Assembly: GCA_964017065.1 (NCBI GenBank)
Contig: OZ024788.1
Location: 2,641,809-2,705,808 of the forward strand
From: Haliclona indistincta
Taxonomy: Eukaryota > Porifera > Demospongiae > Haplosclerida > Chalinidae
DNA: 64,000 nucleotides
Reading direction: 5' to 3'
Made by a program: the position numbers and the translations under genes. Positions 22,109-32,755 of this stretch are shown piece by piece. The notes beneath the pieces were generated by a model. That model was not told the origin of the DNA, ran no database searches, and saw nothing but the letters and a program-made list of their open reading frames with translations. Positions within the stretch are counted from its first letter, which is position 1; each line of letters starts with the position of its first letter.

Positions 22109-22868
22109 ACAATATCGGACTAGACAATGATCGGACGGTTATAATCATTTTTCGACAAACGCTGTCAACACTCTGACAATTAGTTAAAACTTGAAACAAA
22201 TATGTTCAGTGAATACCTACATCAGTGCTCTATTAACATGGTAATGGGCGACAGCAACTGTCTGAGTACAAGCTTGCAGCGACTAGTTCTCACCCTACAG
22301 GTGACGCCCTCAATAATCGGTCAACCAAAATGTGATCTTAAATTGCAATGCTCGCTGGGATCGCATCAACGACGAAGTAAGCCCATAACTATAATTAGTA
22401 TGACTGTGTTTAGTGATCGTATGCTGTTTCAGGTGTCATATAGCCATAGCATACTGAGAATTGAAATGCATTCGGTTATTTGACGTCATCATGTGTTGTG
22501 TAGCACAGGGTATACAAGGAAAGCTCAGTGAGTGAATAAACACCTGAAACGACATATGATCACTAAACACAGTCATACTAATTATAGTTATGGGCTTACT
22601 TCGTCGTTGATGCGATCCCAGCGAGCGTTGCAATTTAAGATCACATTTTGGTTGACCGATTATTGAGGGCGTCACCTGTAGGGTGAGGACTAGTCGCTGC
22701 AAGCTTGTACTCCGACAGTTGCTGTCGCCCATTACTATGTTAATAGAGCACTGATGTAGGTATTCACTGAACATATTTGTTTCAAGTTTTAACTAATTGT
22801 CAGAGTGTTGACAGCGTTTGTCGAAAAATGATTATAACCGTCCGATCATTGTCTAGTCCGATATTGTT
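22109..22868. repeat. Inner inverted arms of the 20.6-23.6 kb foldback
   Basis: The arms 22109-22460 and 22500-22868 are near-perfect inverses, closing on a short spacer around 22480. Each arm contains a frame MFSEYLHQCSIN in mirror orientation, an artefact of the symmetry and not evidence for a gene. Confidence 0.8.
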
Positions 22869-23026
22869 CATTCTGCAGGCCTTACGATTAAACGCAAAAA
22901 CAACCAGTTGTTAAAATAGTGTAAATATGTACAGGGGAGGCCTGGCTTCACAGCTGCAAGAATAGGCGTTCGCTTCATCTCGCGAAAAAGTTGTAAGGGC
23001 GTCCGATTATTCATGGTGTCCGTTAA

Positions 23027-23615
23027 GGGTGCTCAACACTAATTAATATTCATAAGGCGGCGCCGTTGCTATGGGCTAGATTTTCGTGTTATAAAGCTGC
23101 TACGAACACATCGCTAGCAGAACAGCACTACCACTGGAAGTACAGCTTGCATAACAAGTTTCAGCGAGGTAGCTTACGTTGACGGGTCGTCAGAGGCGCG
23201 ACAAAAACCACGCCTACATGTCTAAAAGACTTTTTTACTGTGCGTCCCAGATTGCTGAAACCAAGTTTCTGTGGGTATTTCGACACGAGGAATACAGTAA
23301 CGGAGAGCTTTTGGCAATACAGCAGCGACTAACAGTACTTACGTAACTTATCTTGGCTGTTGAGTACGCAATTCGAAAAAACTCTCCGTTACAGTGTTGG
23401 CCACGTGTAGGTGACGATCTTGGCGCTGTATAAACGTACTCCAGTGCTTCATGCCCGAGTTTTATACTGTTTTGTGCTTTCTCTGCGCGTACACGAAGTA
23501 CAGCATACTACAAAGCGCGAAATGATATTCACAACCGTGTGACGATATTCACAACCGCATAATGATATTCACAAATACTGACCGCCTTATGAATATTAAT
23601 TAGTGTTGAGCACCC
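23027..23615. mobile_element. TTAA-flanked TIR element (piggyBac-type MITE), 589 bp
   Basis: The ends GGGTGCTCAACACTAATTAA and its inverse are directly flanked by TTAA at 23023-23026 and 23616-23619. Removing the element with one TTAA recreates the foldback arm sequence found on the other side (gtgtccgttaatc). TTAA duplication is diagnostic of piggyBac-type integration. No transposase lies within. Confidence 0.9.
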
Positions 23616-23835
23616 TTAATCAATCATTTCCTCTACGTAGTCTAACTAGATATGGCCCTATATGGGGGGTACTAAATACGTTTAAACGGCATGATAACCA
23701 GTTATCAGTGGTTATTTGGTTATTGTTGCACTATATGGAAAATTTGTGCTATACACGCTGTGATTCAGTGATTCAGTATGAATTAAGTGCGGCTAGCTGT
23801 GGTTGTAGCCCCTGATTATTCAGTTATAATAATTA

Positions 23836-24757
23836 TCGTTTGTTATCCATGGCTATCTTTGGTTATCGTTGGTTATCCATGGTTATTATTGGTTATCCAT
23901 GGTCATCTTTGGTTATCCATGGTTATCTTTGGTTGTCCATGGTCATCTTTGGTTATCCATGGTTATCGTCGGTTATCCATGGTTATTGTTGGTTATCGTT
24001 GGTTATCCATGGTTATTGATGGTTATCCATGGTTATTGTTGGTTATCCATGGTTATCGTTGGTTATCCATGGTTATTGTTGGTTATCCATGGTTATTGTT
24101 AGTTATCCATGGTTATTGTCGGTTATCCATGGTTATTGTTGGTTATCCATGGTTATCGTTGGTTATCCATGGTTATTGTTGGTTATCCATGGTTATCTTT
24201 GGTTATTGTTGGTTATCCATGGTTATTGATGGTTATCAATGGTTATCCATGGTTATCAATGGTTATCGTTGGTTATCCATGGTTATTGTTGGTTATTGAT
24301 GGTTATCCATGGTTATCGTTGGTTATCCATGGTTATTGATGGTTATCGTTGGTTATCCATGGTTATTGATGGTTATCCATGGTTATCGTTGGTTATCGTT
24401 GGTTATCCATGGTTATTGTTGGTTATCGTTGGTTATCCATGGTTATTGATGGTTATCGTTGGTTATCCATGGTTATCGTTGGTTATCCATGGTTATTGAT
24501 GGTTATCCATGGTTATCGTTGGTTATCCATGGTTATTGTTGGTTATCGTTGGTTATCCATGGTTATTGATGGTTATCCATGGTTATCGTTGGTTATCCAC
24601 GGTTATTGATGGTTATCCATGGTTATCGTTGGTTATCCATGGTTATTGATGGTTATCCATGGTTATTGTTGGTTATCCATGGTTATCGTTGGTTATCCAT
24701 GGTTATTGTTGGTTATCCATGGTTATCTTTGGTTATTGTTGGTTATCCATGGTTATA
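23836..24757 (+). repeat. 20-bp satellite array GGTTATCCATGGTTATyGnT, left array
   Basis: About 45 tandem units of roughly 20 bp containing the NcoI-like CCATGG core, with alternating 10-bp half units ggttatcgtt / ggttattgat. Every forward frame is open (WLSMVIVGY repeats) because 60 bp make 20 codons without stops; this is not a protein. The 5' flank (tagtctaactagatatggcc, ctatatgggggg) is shared with the third array near 33.6 kb. Confidence 0.9.
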
Positions 24758-25372
24758 CTACAGTTCAATGTAATTCTAGAATCTGATTGGTCAGTTGGAG
24801 GATAATAAATCACGTATTCTTCCGCGGGAACTCGTATTTTTCCGCTGGAACTCATATTTTTCCGCTGGAACTCTGTGATCATGTTTTCCTCTGTCATGAG
24901 TTTCTTTTGTACAGGTACTAGCTTTGGTAGTTACTGGGCCAGTACGTGTTGTGTTCCGGCTTCTGGCATGGGCAGTATAGCGTCTACAGACTCGGGTACT
25001 TGGCTATGATCGATGCAACGATTGACTTGTTGTGCATGAAAATTGAAAACCGTAATAAAGCAAGTAACTCACCACGTTTTGCTATGTTGACAGCTTAAAG
25101 CTTGCCTAATAAACGCACACAGCACGTACAAAAGACTGCTGGGTTCTAGTAACCATCATTCTAACCGTTCGTTGTAGTCCAAGTTCAGCCATTGCCAGGT
25201 GTAACGCAAGGCGGCGTTTGTGGGTGTGGCAGCCGAGTCACAGCACGTGTTTTCGAGCAAGAAGAAGCGCTCATGCTGCAAGAACTCAGCAGCTTTGGGA
25301 CGGTCATCAACCATTGTTTTTCAAAAATATCTGCGTCGGTTTATTGTTGCCATGTAGCTGTAGTATAAATAC
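24758..25372. repeat. Dispersed sequence following the satellite
   Basis: The first 110 bp (gtaattctagaatctgattg, gtcagttggaggataataaa) recur at 46852-46960. Within it a unit of about 25 bp (aactcatatttttccgctgg) is repeated three times. The rest has no recognised gene. Confidence 0.55.
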
Positions 25373-25576
25373 CTTAGACGACGAATCGTCGGCAACTACG
25401 GGATTTAGAGCGCCTTGGCAACCGAAATAGACGCCCTCGCGCTACGCGCTCGGAACGTCTATAGACCTTATTCAATGACGTAATAATTGCGTGGTTTTAT
25501 CTTAGAAACAAGCGTAAACGTTGCTAGGTCGCCATTTTGCGGGGAAAAGGCGGGATAGTACAAAATCAGTACACAA

Positions 25577-27322
25577 ATGGCGGTTAGCGCTGCAGATATC
25601 TCTGTGATCTCGTCAAATGTGGAGTCTGGATACTACCAGCAGCTACCAGAGAGCGCAAGGAAGAGATATGCAGAAAAGTTGGATATGATTGGCTTCTCGT
25701 GCGATCCATATGCTAAGCATAGTTCACACCAGTGGTCGAAAGCCAGCACGAAATGGCCAGAGATCGAGTACCCAGACGTCTATAACTATCTGGTGAACAC
25801 TCCTAGCCCTTACACAAAAGAAGAAATGAAGGCCTACAAAAGCTTGGAGGGATACAAATATTTTGTTGACGGCTGGGTAGAGAAAGTTCTTGTCCAGCAT
25901 GGAGGTTCGACTGCCGACGGCGATGAAGTTGCTGTGGTAATTGCGAGCGTGAGACACTCACAAAAGCTATCAGCCACACCGGTAAAGCCATGGATCGCTG
26001 CGCTGAACAATGGAAAGTTAGTGTGTGCACACTGCACGTGCATGGCAGGACTCGGCGAGGCATGTTCTCACATTGCAGCTCTTCTTTTCGCCATGGAGGC
26101 AAACACACGATATCGTAACAGCCTCTCGTGTACTTCTGAACTGTGTGCATGGTTGCCACCTAGCATTGGTAGAAACGTTAAGTACGCTACAGCATCAGAT
26201 ATGGATTTCACCACTCCAGACTCAAAACGAGTACGACAGCACAGCCTCATGACAACTCCAAGTATTGATAAGGCGAGTGCAACCAGCAGTAGTAGTACTA
26301 CCACTACTGATCCTGCTAGTACTAGTAGGAAGAGCTCGAAGAAAACACTACTGCAACCACCAACTGATGCTGAGCTGGAAAATCTGTACAAGGAGCTGTC
26401 TCAATGTGGAAAACCAGCCTTGCTGTCTTTAGTACCTGGTTATTCTGAAGCCTATATTCCAGCTAGTGCAACTGGTTCTCTACCACTTCCACTTACCGAG
26501 GTGTTTCAAAAAGATATGCTAGAATCGAGCTATCCTGAACTACTGAAGGTTTGCAGTGCAGTATTTGATACTATCACTGTAACAAAAGAGCGGGCTAGTA
26601 AGTTGTGTGAAGATACTGAAAAGCAGAGCAAGTCAAAAGTCTGGTTTAGGCACAGAGCTGGTCGAGTAACTGCATCAAGGTTCAAAGCTGCAGCTCATAC
26701 CAACCCTGATAATCCATCTCAGTCACTCATCAAGGAAATTTGCTACCCAACAAGCCACAAGGTCTATTCTGAGGCTATCACATGGGGACAGAAAAACGAA
26801 GAAGTTGCTCGTGCAATGTACCATTCGTTCATGAAGGAAAAACACTCAAACTTCTTACTTACCTCGAGCGGTTTGGTGGTACATCCAGACTATCCCTACC
26901 TTGGTGCGTCTCCTGATGGTATTGTGAAGTGTAGCTGCTGTACTGGTACAGGTGTACTTGAGATAAAGTGCCCCTTTCGCTGCAACATGCAATCTTTCAT
27001 CGAGGCAAGTAAAAACAAAGATTTCTGTTTGAAGGTTGGTGAAGATGGCTCTTGGGAATTGAATGCACAACATGCATATTATTATCAAGTGCAAGCTCAG
27101 ATCAAGCTAACTGGAGCCAAGTACTGTGACTTTGTTGTGTGGAGTCCTTGTGAGTTTGTAACTCTACGTATCAATCCAGACGCAGAATTTATTTCTCAAG
27201 TGGTTGATAAAGTGACAAAATTCTTCAAATTGGGAGTTCTGCCTGAACTAGTTGGCAAGTGGTTTACAAAAGCACCATACTACAGAATCACAGATAATGT
27301 TACCACTAATCATGAGCTGTAA
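25577..27322 (+). CDS. SWIM-YqaJ nuclease, intact copy, 581 aa
   Basis: Single uninterrupted frame starting MAVSAADIS. The N-terminus YYQQLPESARKRYAEKLDMI is shared with copy 1 and with a remnant at 54583. A SWIM zinc finger (CAHCTCMAGLGEACSHIAAL) lies near residues 160-185, followed by a Ser/Thr-rich linker. YqaJ nuclease motifs from about residue 355 include RAGRVTASRFKAAA, WGQKNEEVARAMY, LGASPDGIV, GVLEIKCPFRC and YYYQVQAQIKLTGAKYCDFV, covering the metal-binding D and ExK of the family. The PHD finger present in copy 1 is missing. It is probably an accessory protein of the transposon; whether it cuts DNA here is untested. Confidence 0.85.
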   Translation: MAVSAADISVISSNVESGYYQQLPESARKRYAEKLDMIGFSCDPYAKHSSHQWSKASTKWPEIEYPDVYNYLVNTPSPYTKEEMKAYKSLEGYKYFVDGWVEKVLVQHGGSTADGDEVAVVIASVRHSQKLSATPVKPWIAALNNGKLVCAHCTCMAGLGEACSHIAALLFAMEANTRYRNSLSCTSELCAWLPPSIGRNVKYATASDMDFTTPDSKRVRQHSLMTTPSIDKASATSSSSTTTTDPASTSRKSSKKTLLQPPTDAELENLYKELSQCGKPALLSLVPGYSEAYIPASATGSLPLPLTEVFQKDMLESSYPELLKVCSAVFDTITVTKERASKLCEDTEKQSKSKVWFRHRAGRVTASRFKAAAHTNPDNPSQSLIKEICYPTSHKVYSEAITWGQKNEEVARAMYHSFMKEKHSNFLLTSSGLVVHPDYPYLGASPDGIVKCSCCTGTGVLEIKCPFRCNMQSFIEASKNKDFCLKVGEDGSWELNAQHAYYYQVQAQIKLTGAKYCDFVVWSPCEFVTLRINPDAEFISQVVDKVTKFFKLGVLPELVGKWFTKAPYYRITDNVTTNHEL

Positions 27323-27425
27323 CTGTTGTAAGTAGAACATGTAAACAACTTGTACACCCATGTATCTTGTAAATACTATGATGTTGACAACAGTAATAAT
27401 TTTGATATGCAAGATTGTTAATGAG

Positions 27426-28921
27426 TTAGTCTGAAGGAATAACTGATGGACAGCAATTACACAATGCAGAACATATTAGGACAATCTTGTCAATTGAGGA
27501 ATATTGAGTTTCTGGGCTAGTCATCACCATATTGATAGGCAAAATCCCTTGCAAAATAGTGTATTTTGCCGGAGAAGTCCAATTACTCTTTCAACATGAA
27601 TACGCACACGTGAGAGCTGTCTAGCAGTATCTACCTCTAATTTACTGAGCTGCTTTTTCCCTCTAGTGAATGGAGGGGTAGCAATCTTAGCACAATAAAA
27701 TCTAAAAGCATCTTCCACATTGAACCCACGATCTGCTAAGACTTCATCTCCAGAGTCCAGGCAATAAATTGTCAAGGATTCCACAGTTTTCAGTGATGTA
27801 CTGATCAGAAGTACGTCCACCCCAAGCCTTTGAAACAAACGTAATAGTTCCTTGTGGAGAAATAGCGATTAAAAATTTGAATGTATTATGATGTTTATAA
27901 CTAGACCAAGTTTGTGCCCTTGGTTCGAGTGACTTTGATCTTTCGCAAAAGATTTCGAAACAGTCGATGATGGATACGCAGTTGCGAAAATTCTTTCTAA
28001 ATTCTGTTGGCATTGTAAATCTTATTTGGTCACGTGTAGGCCATTTAATTAGAGGTTGAAAACGAACAAACATGATATCTATCCACTTATTGACATAGCG
28101 AGATACAGTAGACTGACTTATTCCAAATCGGTAAGCTAGATCATTGTCATAAAGGCTAAGCCGTAGTTTCATCAACACTAACAAAAACTGTTGTAAGAGT
28201 GGGAGGGATTGAGGATTCTTACTTGGATTAACGTCTGCAGACACAAAACGAAACACAGCCATTAGACATGCAAAAGTAGGTAGGCCTGTGTAAAACTTGA
28301 CTTTGTGGTCGTCATCTTTGAAGCATTCTTCACAAGGAATGCACCTCTTCGCTTCAGAAGCAACCGCACGATCCCTTAATTCTGCATTCTCGACTCTCAG
28401 ATGAAACAGGTTCTTCTCAAGTGCATCAATGTATTCTATCTTATCTGTTGTTAGCGTTAGATCTGTCGTCAATGTTGCAGCATCACTGGTTCTTGTCCGT
28501 TCTGTCATTGTTCCCTTCTCATTCTCTGGTGCTTTTGTAAGTTCTGTCTCGTGTTCTTTTTCAGTTCTTGAAACTTTGATAGCACCTCTCGTAGCAGCAG
28601 TCTCTGACCTACGCTTACGCGATTCCAGCCTTCTAGTGTAGGACGCCAAATTCTGCTCTGCCCTGGTTTTTTCTCGAGTAGTCGAATGATTAAACAGCGT
28701 TGGAACATAGTCCGGTGATAGAGGATCGTTGCTCTTACTGCCACTAACAAAATGAGCACTGCACAACACAGAATGTTCCGTGGGCTGCCTGAATGCACTC
28801 GTCTCACTGCAGCAATCCAAAGCGCCCGCCTGTCTTTGTCTACAGGAAATCGGTGGAATTTGATCGATGAATTGGCAGTAGAGCGGTTCTTGCACCCAGG
28901 AGCGCAGCACGACTTCACCAT
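27426..28921 (-). pseudogene. THAP-domain DDE transposase, copy 2
   Basis: Starts MVKSCCAPGCKNR at 28921 (THAP C-x3-C) with LCSAHFVSG as the distal part and VPTLF as the end motif. A break near 28787 falls at ccc in the THAP domain. The body contains DNDLAYRFGISQSTVSRY, IIDCFEIFCERS (D), and after a second break near 27756, EVLADRGF (D) and HVERVIG (E). A third shift (caaaatac) near 27556 separates LLRQ from the copy-1-like ending KYTILQGILPIN. Two of the breaks sit at short homopolymers, so assembly error is as likely as decay. Confidence 0.8.
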
Positions 28922-29122
28922 GACTGAAGTATAATGGACTACAAGCCGAGCTACAAGCACCTGTTCTTCTGCTAGTTTTGCGGCATTTGCCCCGCACAGC
29001 AGGCGCACGTTGACTATGACGTCATGCATTACGTAATCTGAATAACGTCTATACATAGTACATCGGTTCCCGCGGCACTCTAAATCCCGTAGTTGCCTCG
29101 ATCCGTCGTCTAACCTATATTT

Positions 29123-29683
29123 ATTGATGGTTATCCATGGTTATCGTTGGTTATCCATGGTTATTGTTGGTTATCGTTGGTTATCCATGGTTATTGATGG
29201 TTTTATCCATGGTTATCGTTGGTTATCCATGGTTATTGATGGTTATCGTTGGTTATCCATGGTTATCGTTGGTTATCCATGGTTATCGTTGGTTATCCAT
29301 GGTTATTGTTGGTTATCCATGGTTATCTTTGGCTATTGTTGGTTATCCATGGTTATTGATGGTTATCCATGGTTATCGTTGGTTATCCATGGTTATTGTT
29401 GGTTATCGTTGGTTATCCATGGTTATTGATGGTTATCCATGGTTATCCATGGTTATTGTTGGTTATCGTTGGTTATCCATGGTTATTGATGGTTATCCAT
29501 GGTTATTGTTGGTTATCCATGGTTATTGATGGTTATCGTTGGTTATCCATGGTTATCGTTGGTTATCCATGGTTATTGTTGGTTATCCATGGTTATCTTT
29601 GGCTATTGTTGGTTATCCATGGTTATTGATGGTTATCCATGGTTATCATTAGTTATCCATGGTTATCTATTGTTGGTCATTTA
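29123..29683 (+). repeat. 20-bp satellite array, right array
   Basis: The same GGTTATCCATGG satellite as at 23836-24757, in the same orientation, about 28 units. It begins only 12 bp beyond the right end of the copy-2 transposon, so that element inserted in or beside the array. Confidence 0.9.
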
Positions 29684-29689
29684 TGGGAT

Positions 29690-30954
29690 TTCGCTGTTTT
29701 GAATACGGACTCCCTCACTCAGCTCGAATGCTCCTTGTTCTAACTTTTAGGGAGCCATGAGGTTAAAAACAATTTGAATGTCTGGTTTTGTATACCATCT
29801 TGTTACCATTGTCTTACTGCATAGATTTTGAAGCAGTCACCTTGTTGCAGCTTCGACAAATCACAGACTTATGAGTGTTTCTGGCTACTTAACCCTTTAA
29901 GCCCTAATGACGCCTTTTTGCGTCATAATTAGTACCACCCACATTGGACATCATAAATAGTGTGTAGAGTGCCTCAGAAATCTCTAATTAAGCCAGAGTG
30001 TAGAATGGGAATTTTCCTATAAAAAAAAACGAAAATTGTTTCTCGCTCTTATTCAACTAAAACTGACCGAAGATTGGCATAGGTTTGTATCCCGTAGAGC
30101 GGAACCGAAAAACGTTAAGCGATGCGGCGAATTTTTTTGCATTTTTGTGGCTTCCGGATGCCCAGAAACGCACACTTTGCATTGACTATGGTCTAAACTG
30201 TCCTGTTTACTCACCTGGACACCACCAGGTTTTTCTATCATTCACCATGGCTAGACGAAGACCAAAATCAGCTGAAAAATGACGAGGCCGCAACACTTAA
30301 GTGGCTTCAGTACCGAAGTGGGAGTGGCCAACTTGGAGTTTAGCACATGGTTTTAAAATTTTATATGCCAGGAGAAGAGGGTGCTAGTTTGGAACAGCTA
30401 GCGTATGGGATGGTGGAGAAAATTGCAAGACAAACTACCAGTTTAGAGCAGGTCAAAATTTGGACGGAATAATTCAGCAATTAAAGGGAAAGACCATCGC
30501 ACCTAACCAAGCCATTCATAGAAAATCCTATTCCTTCCAAATGGTTTGATTGTAAAGTCACCAAGTGACCAGGAGGTTGTTTGATATCTGAACTTAACCA
30601 GTTGGAGGAGGTAAAACTACTTTTTAATTTGATCCCCTGTGGTATCAAATGTACCACCGAGAAATCATGGCTGCCTGTGGTTATTGTTACTGATTTATGG
30701 TTTTCTATGATAATGTGTGTTATGGATGGTATTATTCATTGCTTGCAGAGCCGACTGGTTTGAGGTTTCTGACAATGAAATGAGACACTTGAAATGACTC
30801 TGACCAATCAAATTCATGCATGGAGCATTCAAACATATGTGATCAGCTGTAATTTTTGTTTTATTATTTTGGTTCTAGGAACTCAAAGCTAATAATAAAT
30901 TTACTAGCATGTATTGAATAAAGTAATGATAATCATGTGTTCAGTGATGCCATT
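29690..30954. other. No complete gene; possible piggyBac terminus
   Basis: TTAA followed by CCCTTTAAGCCCTAATGACG (29889-29912), with an inverted gcgtcat shortly after, looks like a piggyBac-type left end. No matching right end was found. Small open frames nearby (for example 30085-30282) carry no domain. The remainder is unassigned. Confidence 0.4.
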
Positions 30955-32030
30955 CTATCGGCAGTCTTTGCAATGCCATCTAGGTAACTTCTCCGCTGCT
31001 TTTTTGGTGATATGTGCACACCTACAATGGTACCACTGTTTGCAGTTACTGCACTCAACCCATGGGGTCCTTCCTGTAGCTCTCTTATATGTACAAACAG
31101 AGCTTGGACATATTTCTTTAGCTAATGGTAAAAAAATTTAATAGTGGTATGATGCAGACAAAATTAATCTGACACTTACTGTCAATGGTAGAGGGTTGAC
31201 TTATTGCAATGGGTTTGATGGCAGCCATGCTATCCTCTCTCACTGAAACTAGATGCGCTATATCCACACATGAAAATTATGAAAGTGATGGCATGTATGC
31301 TTACCACTATCAACAGAGGGAACGAGACAATTTGTGACAGTTGCAGTATCCTCTTGAGAAGAATAGTCTATAATGGGTATACTACTAAATACCTGGAATA
31401 AAATCTTACATTTAATACAAACCGTTTTGATTCTGTAGTGAAGTGTCCTTAAGCACAAAACTGTCCAGCCACATACGCCGCATTTCTCTTCTGATATCTA
31501 TGAAAAATGTATGCACAATAATAGAACAATAGTTAATTTTGTATACTGCTAGTACTTACTCTTTGCAACCATTGACATAAGAAATCTATTATACTCTTTG
31601 GTAGAATCATCGCTGCAAAGCTACAGTGTAATAATAGAGTAAAAATAATGTTATTCTACAAAAAATTAACATACTGATAAATCCTTCTCCTGCGGGTATA
31701 CGTCTTTGTCCTATAAAGATGACAACAATGGGTTAATAAATCTTTACTCAATGCCTTAACATAACTTACTGATTGAGCCAATGATGGATCGCTTTCAGGC
31801 TCCTGCTGGTCTGCTTCTTCTTCCTAAAAAATGACACAACAATTAAGCTTTGACTCAATGCCTGAGCGTAACCACTTACTGATTGAGCCAATGATTGATC
31901 GCTTTCAGTCTCCTGCTGGTCTGCTTCTTCTTCCTAAAAAATGACACAACAATTAAGCTTTGACTCAATGCCTGAGCGTAACCACTTACTGATTGAGCCA
32001 ATGATTGATCGCTTTCAGTCTCCTGCTGGT
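30955..32030 (-). CDS. PHD-finger protein, multi-exon 3' part
   Basis: The last exon (31121-30955) encodes a complete C4HC3 PHD finger: CPSSVC, ECSNC, YHCRC, WHCKDC, then a stop. PHD fingers read histone H3 tails or bridge chromatin factors. Upstream exons with good GT-AG borders are 31242-31180, 31392-31305, 31497-31423, 31620-31560, 31710-31675, 31823-31770, 31933-31880 and one ending at 31990. The join into the finger keeps frame (PSTID/TKEIC). The last three are acidic mini-exons (EEEADQQEPESDPSLAQS type). The phase between the 31497 and 31392 exons is ambiguous. A small TIR element abuts the most upstream exon, so the true 5' end was not found. The finger may belong to a transposon protein, as with the YqaJ copy. 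Confidence 0.6.
31770..31990 (-). repeat. Tandem duplication of a mini-exon with its intron (about 110 bp period)
   Basis: The block from gattgagccaatgattgatc to ttcttcttcctaaaaaatga, plus the following intron, is repeated at 31770, 31880 and 31990. Each copy keeps acceptor and donor in phase 0, so every splice combination would stay in frame. Confidence 0.8.
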
Positions 32031-32174
32031 CGTCTTCGTCATAGTTTATGACGTATCAATGACGTTTTCCAAGTTGATGACCGTACATTCCCGCATATTC
32101 TATCGGATATGCAGATAAATTGACGTCATCAATCTGGCAACAGTCATTGGCACGTCATAACTAAGACGAAGACG
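32031..32174. mobile_element. Short TIR element (144 bp)
   Basis: The left end cgtcttcgtcatagtttatg and the right end cataactaagacgaagacg are inverted, continuing as acgt..caatgac on both sides. It lies in the third copy of the duplicated mini-exon and probably truncates it. No clear target duplication. Confidence 0.65.
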
Positions 32175-32755
32175 AACAGAGCGGGCGAGTGCTGTTGCTA
32201 CCAGCACCTCGTATTCGCCGACGGTGTAAGTTACAGCCACGAGCGAAGAGCTGTGATTAGCTAAGGCATAAGGCTACTTGCCTGCGGAGCGTTTTTCTTA
32301 ACTAACAAAACTAATGGAGTTAGTTGGTTAACTGTTTTGTACTTTGACTGCTGAGAGATTTTGCAAGCTAACAGTAGCATATGTGAGAGTTAGACTTCTA
32401 TTTTAACCCACATAATAGCTGACCTACATACTCAACTGCACGTCTTATGTTTTTTCTTAACTAGCAGGATTACAATTTTTATTTGGTTTAAACTAATGAA
32501 TTTATTGGCGTCCATTTCGCTGCTGATATTTTCAGACTGAAATAAAAGATAAGCTAAATACTTTACAAACATACTCAAGAAAGGTGAATTAATGTAAATA
32601 TTAAGTTTTAGTACTGTAGTGTTAAGCAAAATGTTTTTATGAGTTAATATGTTTCCAATTGTTGAAATTAAAAAATGGACTCTTTAGATGAGAAGCACGG
32701 TAAGTTTCATGAAAGACAGCCAAATTAATTTTGTTTTCGCGACAAATTGCATGGA
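32175..32755. other. No gene recognised
   Basis: A/T-rich, no convincing exon, RNA or repeat beyond short homopolymers. Confidence 0.35.

Larger units (their letters stand above)
20648..23635. mobile_element. Foldback element with nested insertions on both arms
   Basis: The terminal arms tagaggaaatgatcgattaa (20648 on) and its inverse ending at 23635 continue through cggacaccatgaataatcgg to tgcagaatgaa, about 180 bp. The left arm then breaks at about 20824 for two dispersed repeats and resumes at 22109 (caatatcggactagac). The right arm is continuous across that junction (23-bp bridge at 22855-22885) but is broken near its outer end by a TTAA-flanked element. CGT flanks both outer ends. The native foldback would be about 1.1 kb with arms of roughly 520 bp. 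Confidence 0.75.
25377..29110. mobile_element. Two-gene THAP-DDE / SWIM-YqaJ transposon, copy 2 (3,734 bp)
   Basis: The left terminus is GACGACGAATCG and continues with caactacgggatttagag; the right terminus is its inverse ending CGTCGTC at 29110. TA flanks both ends, as in copy 1. The gene layout is the mirror of copy 1: SWIM-YqaJ on + and THAP-DDE on -, converging tail to tail. The nuclease frame is intact; the transposase has about three small frame breaks. Confidence 0.85.

Noticed and set aside
22202..22774. Two near-identical frames MFSEYLHQCSIN on opposite strands
   Set aside because: They are produced by the inverted arms of one foldback; no domain and no splice context.
23836..24757. 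CRISPR array
   Set aside because: The repeats are contiguous with no unique spacers, and the context is an animal genome.
23787..24773. Long open frames rich in WLSMVIVGY repeats
   Set aside because: They arise from a 20-bp satellite without stops in any forward frame; no start context, domain or splice structure supports a protein.
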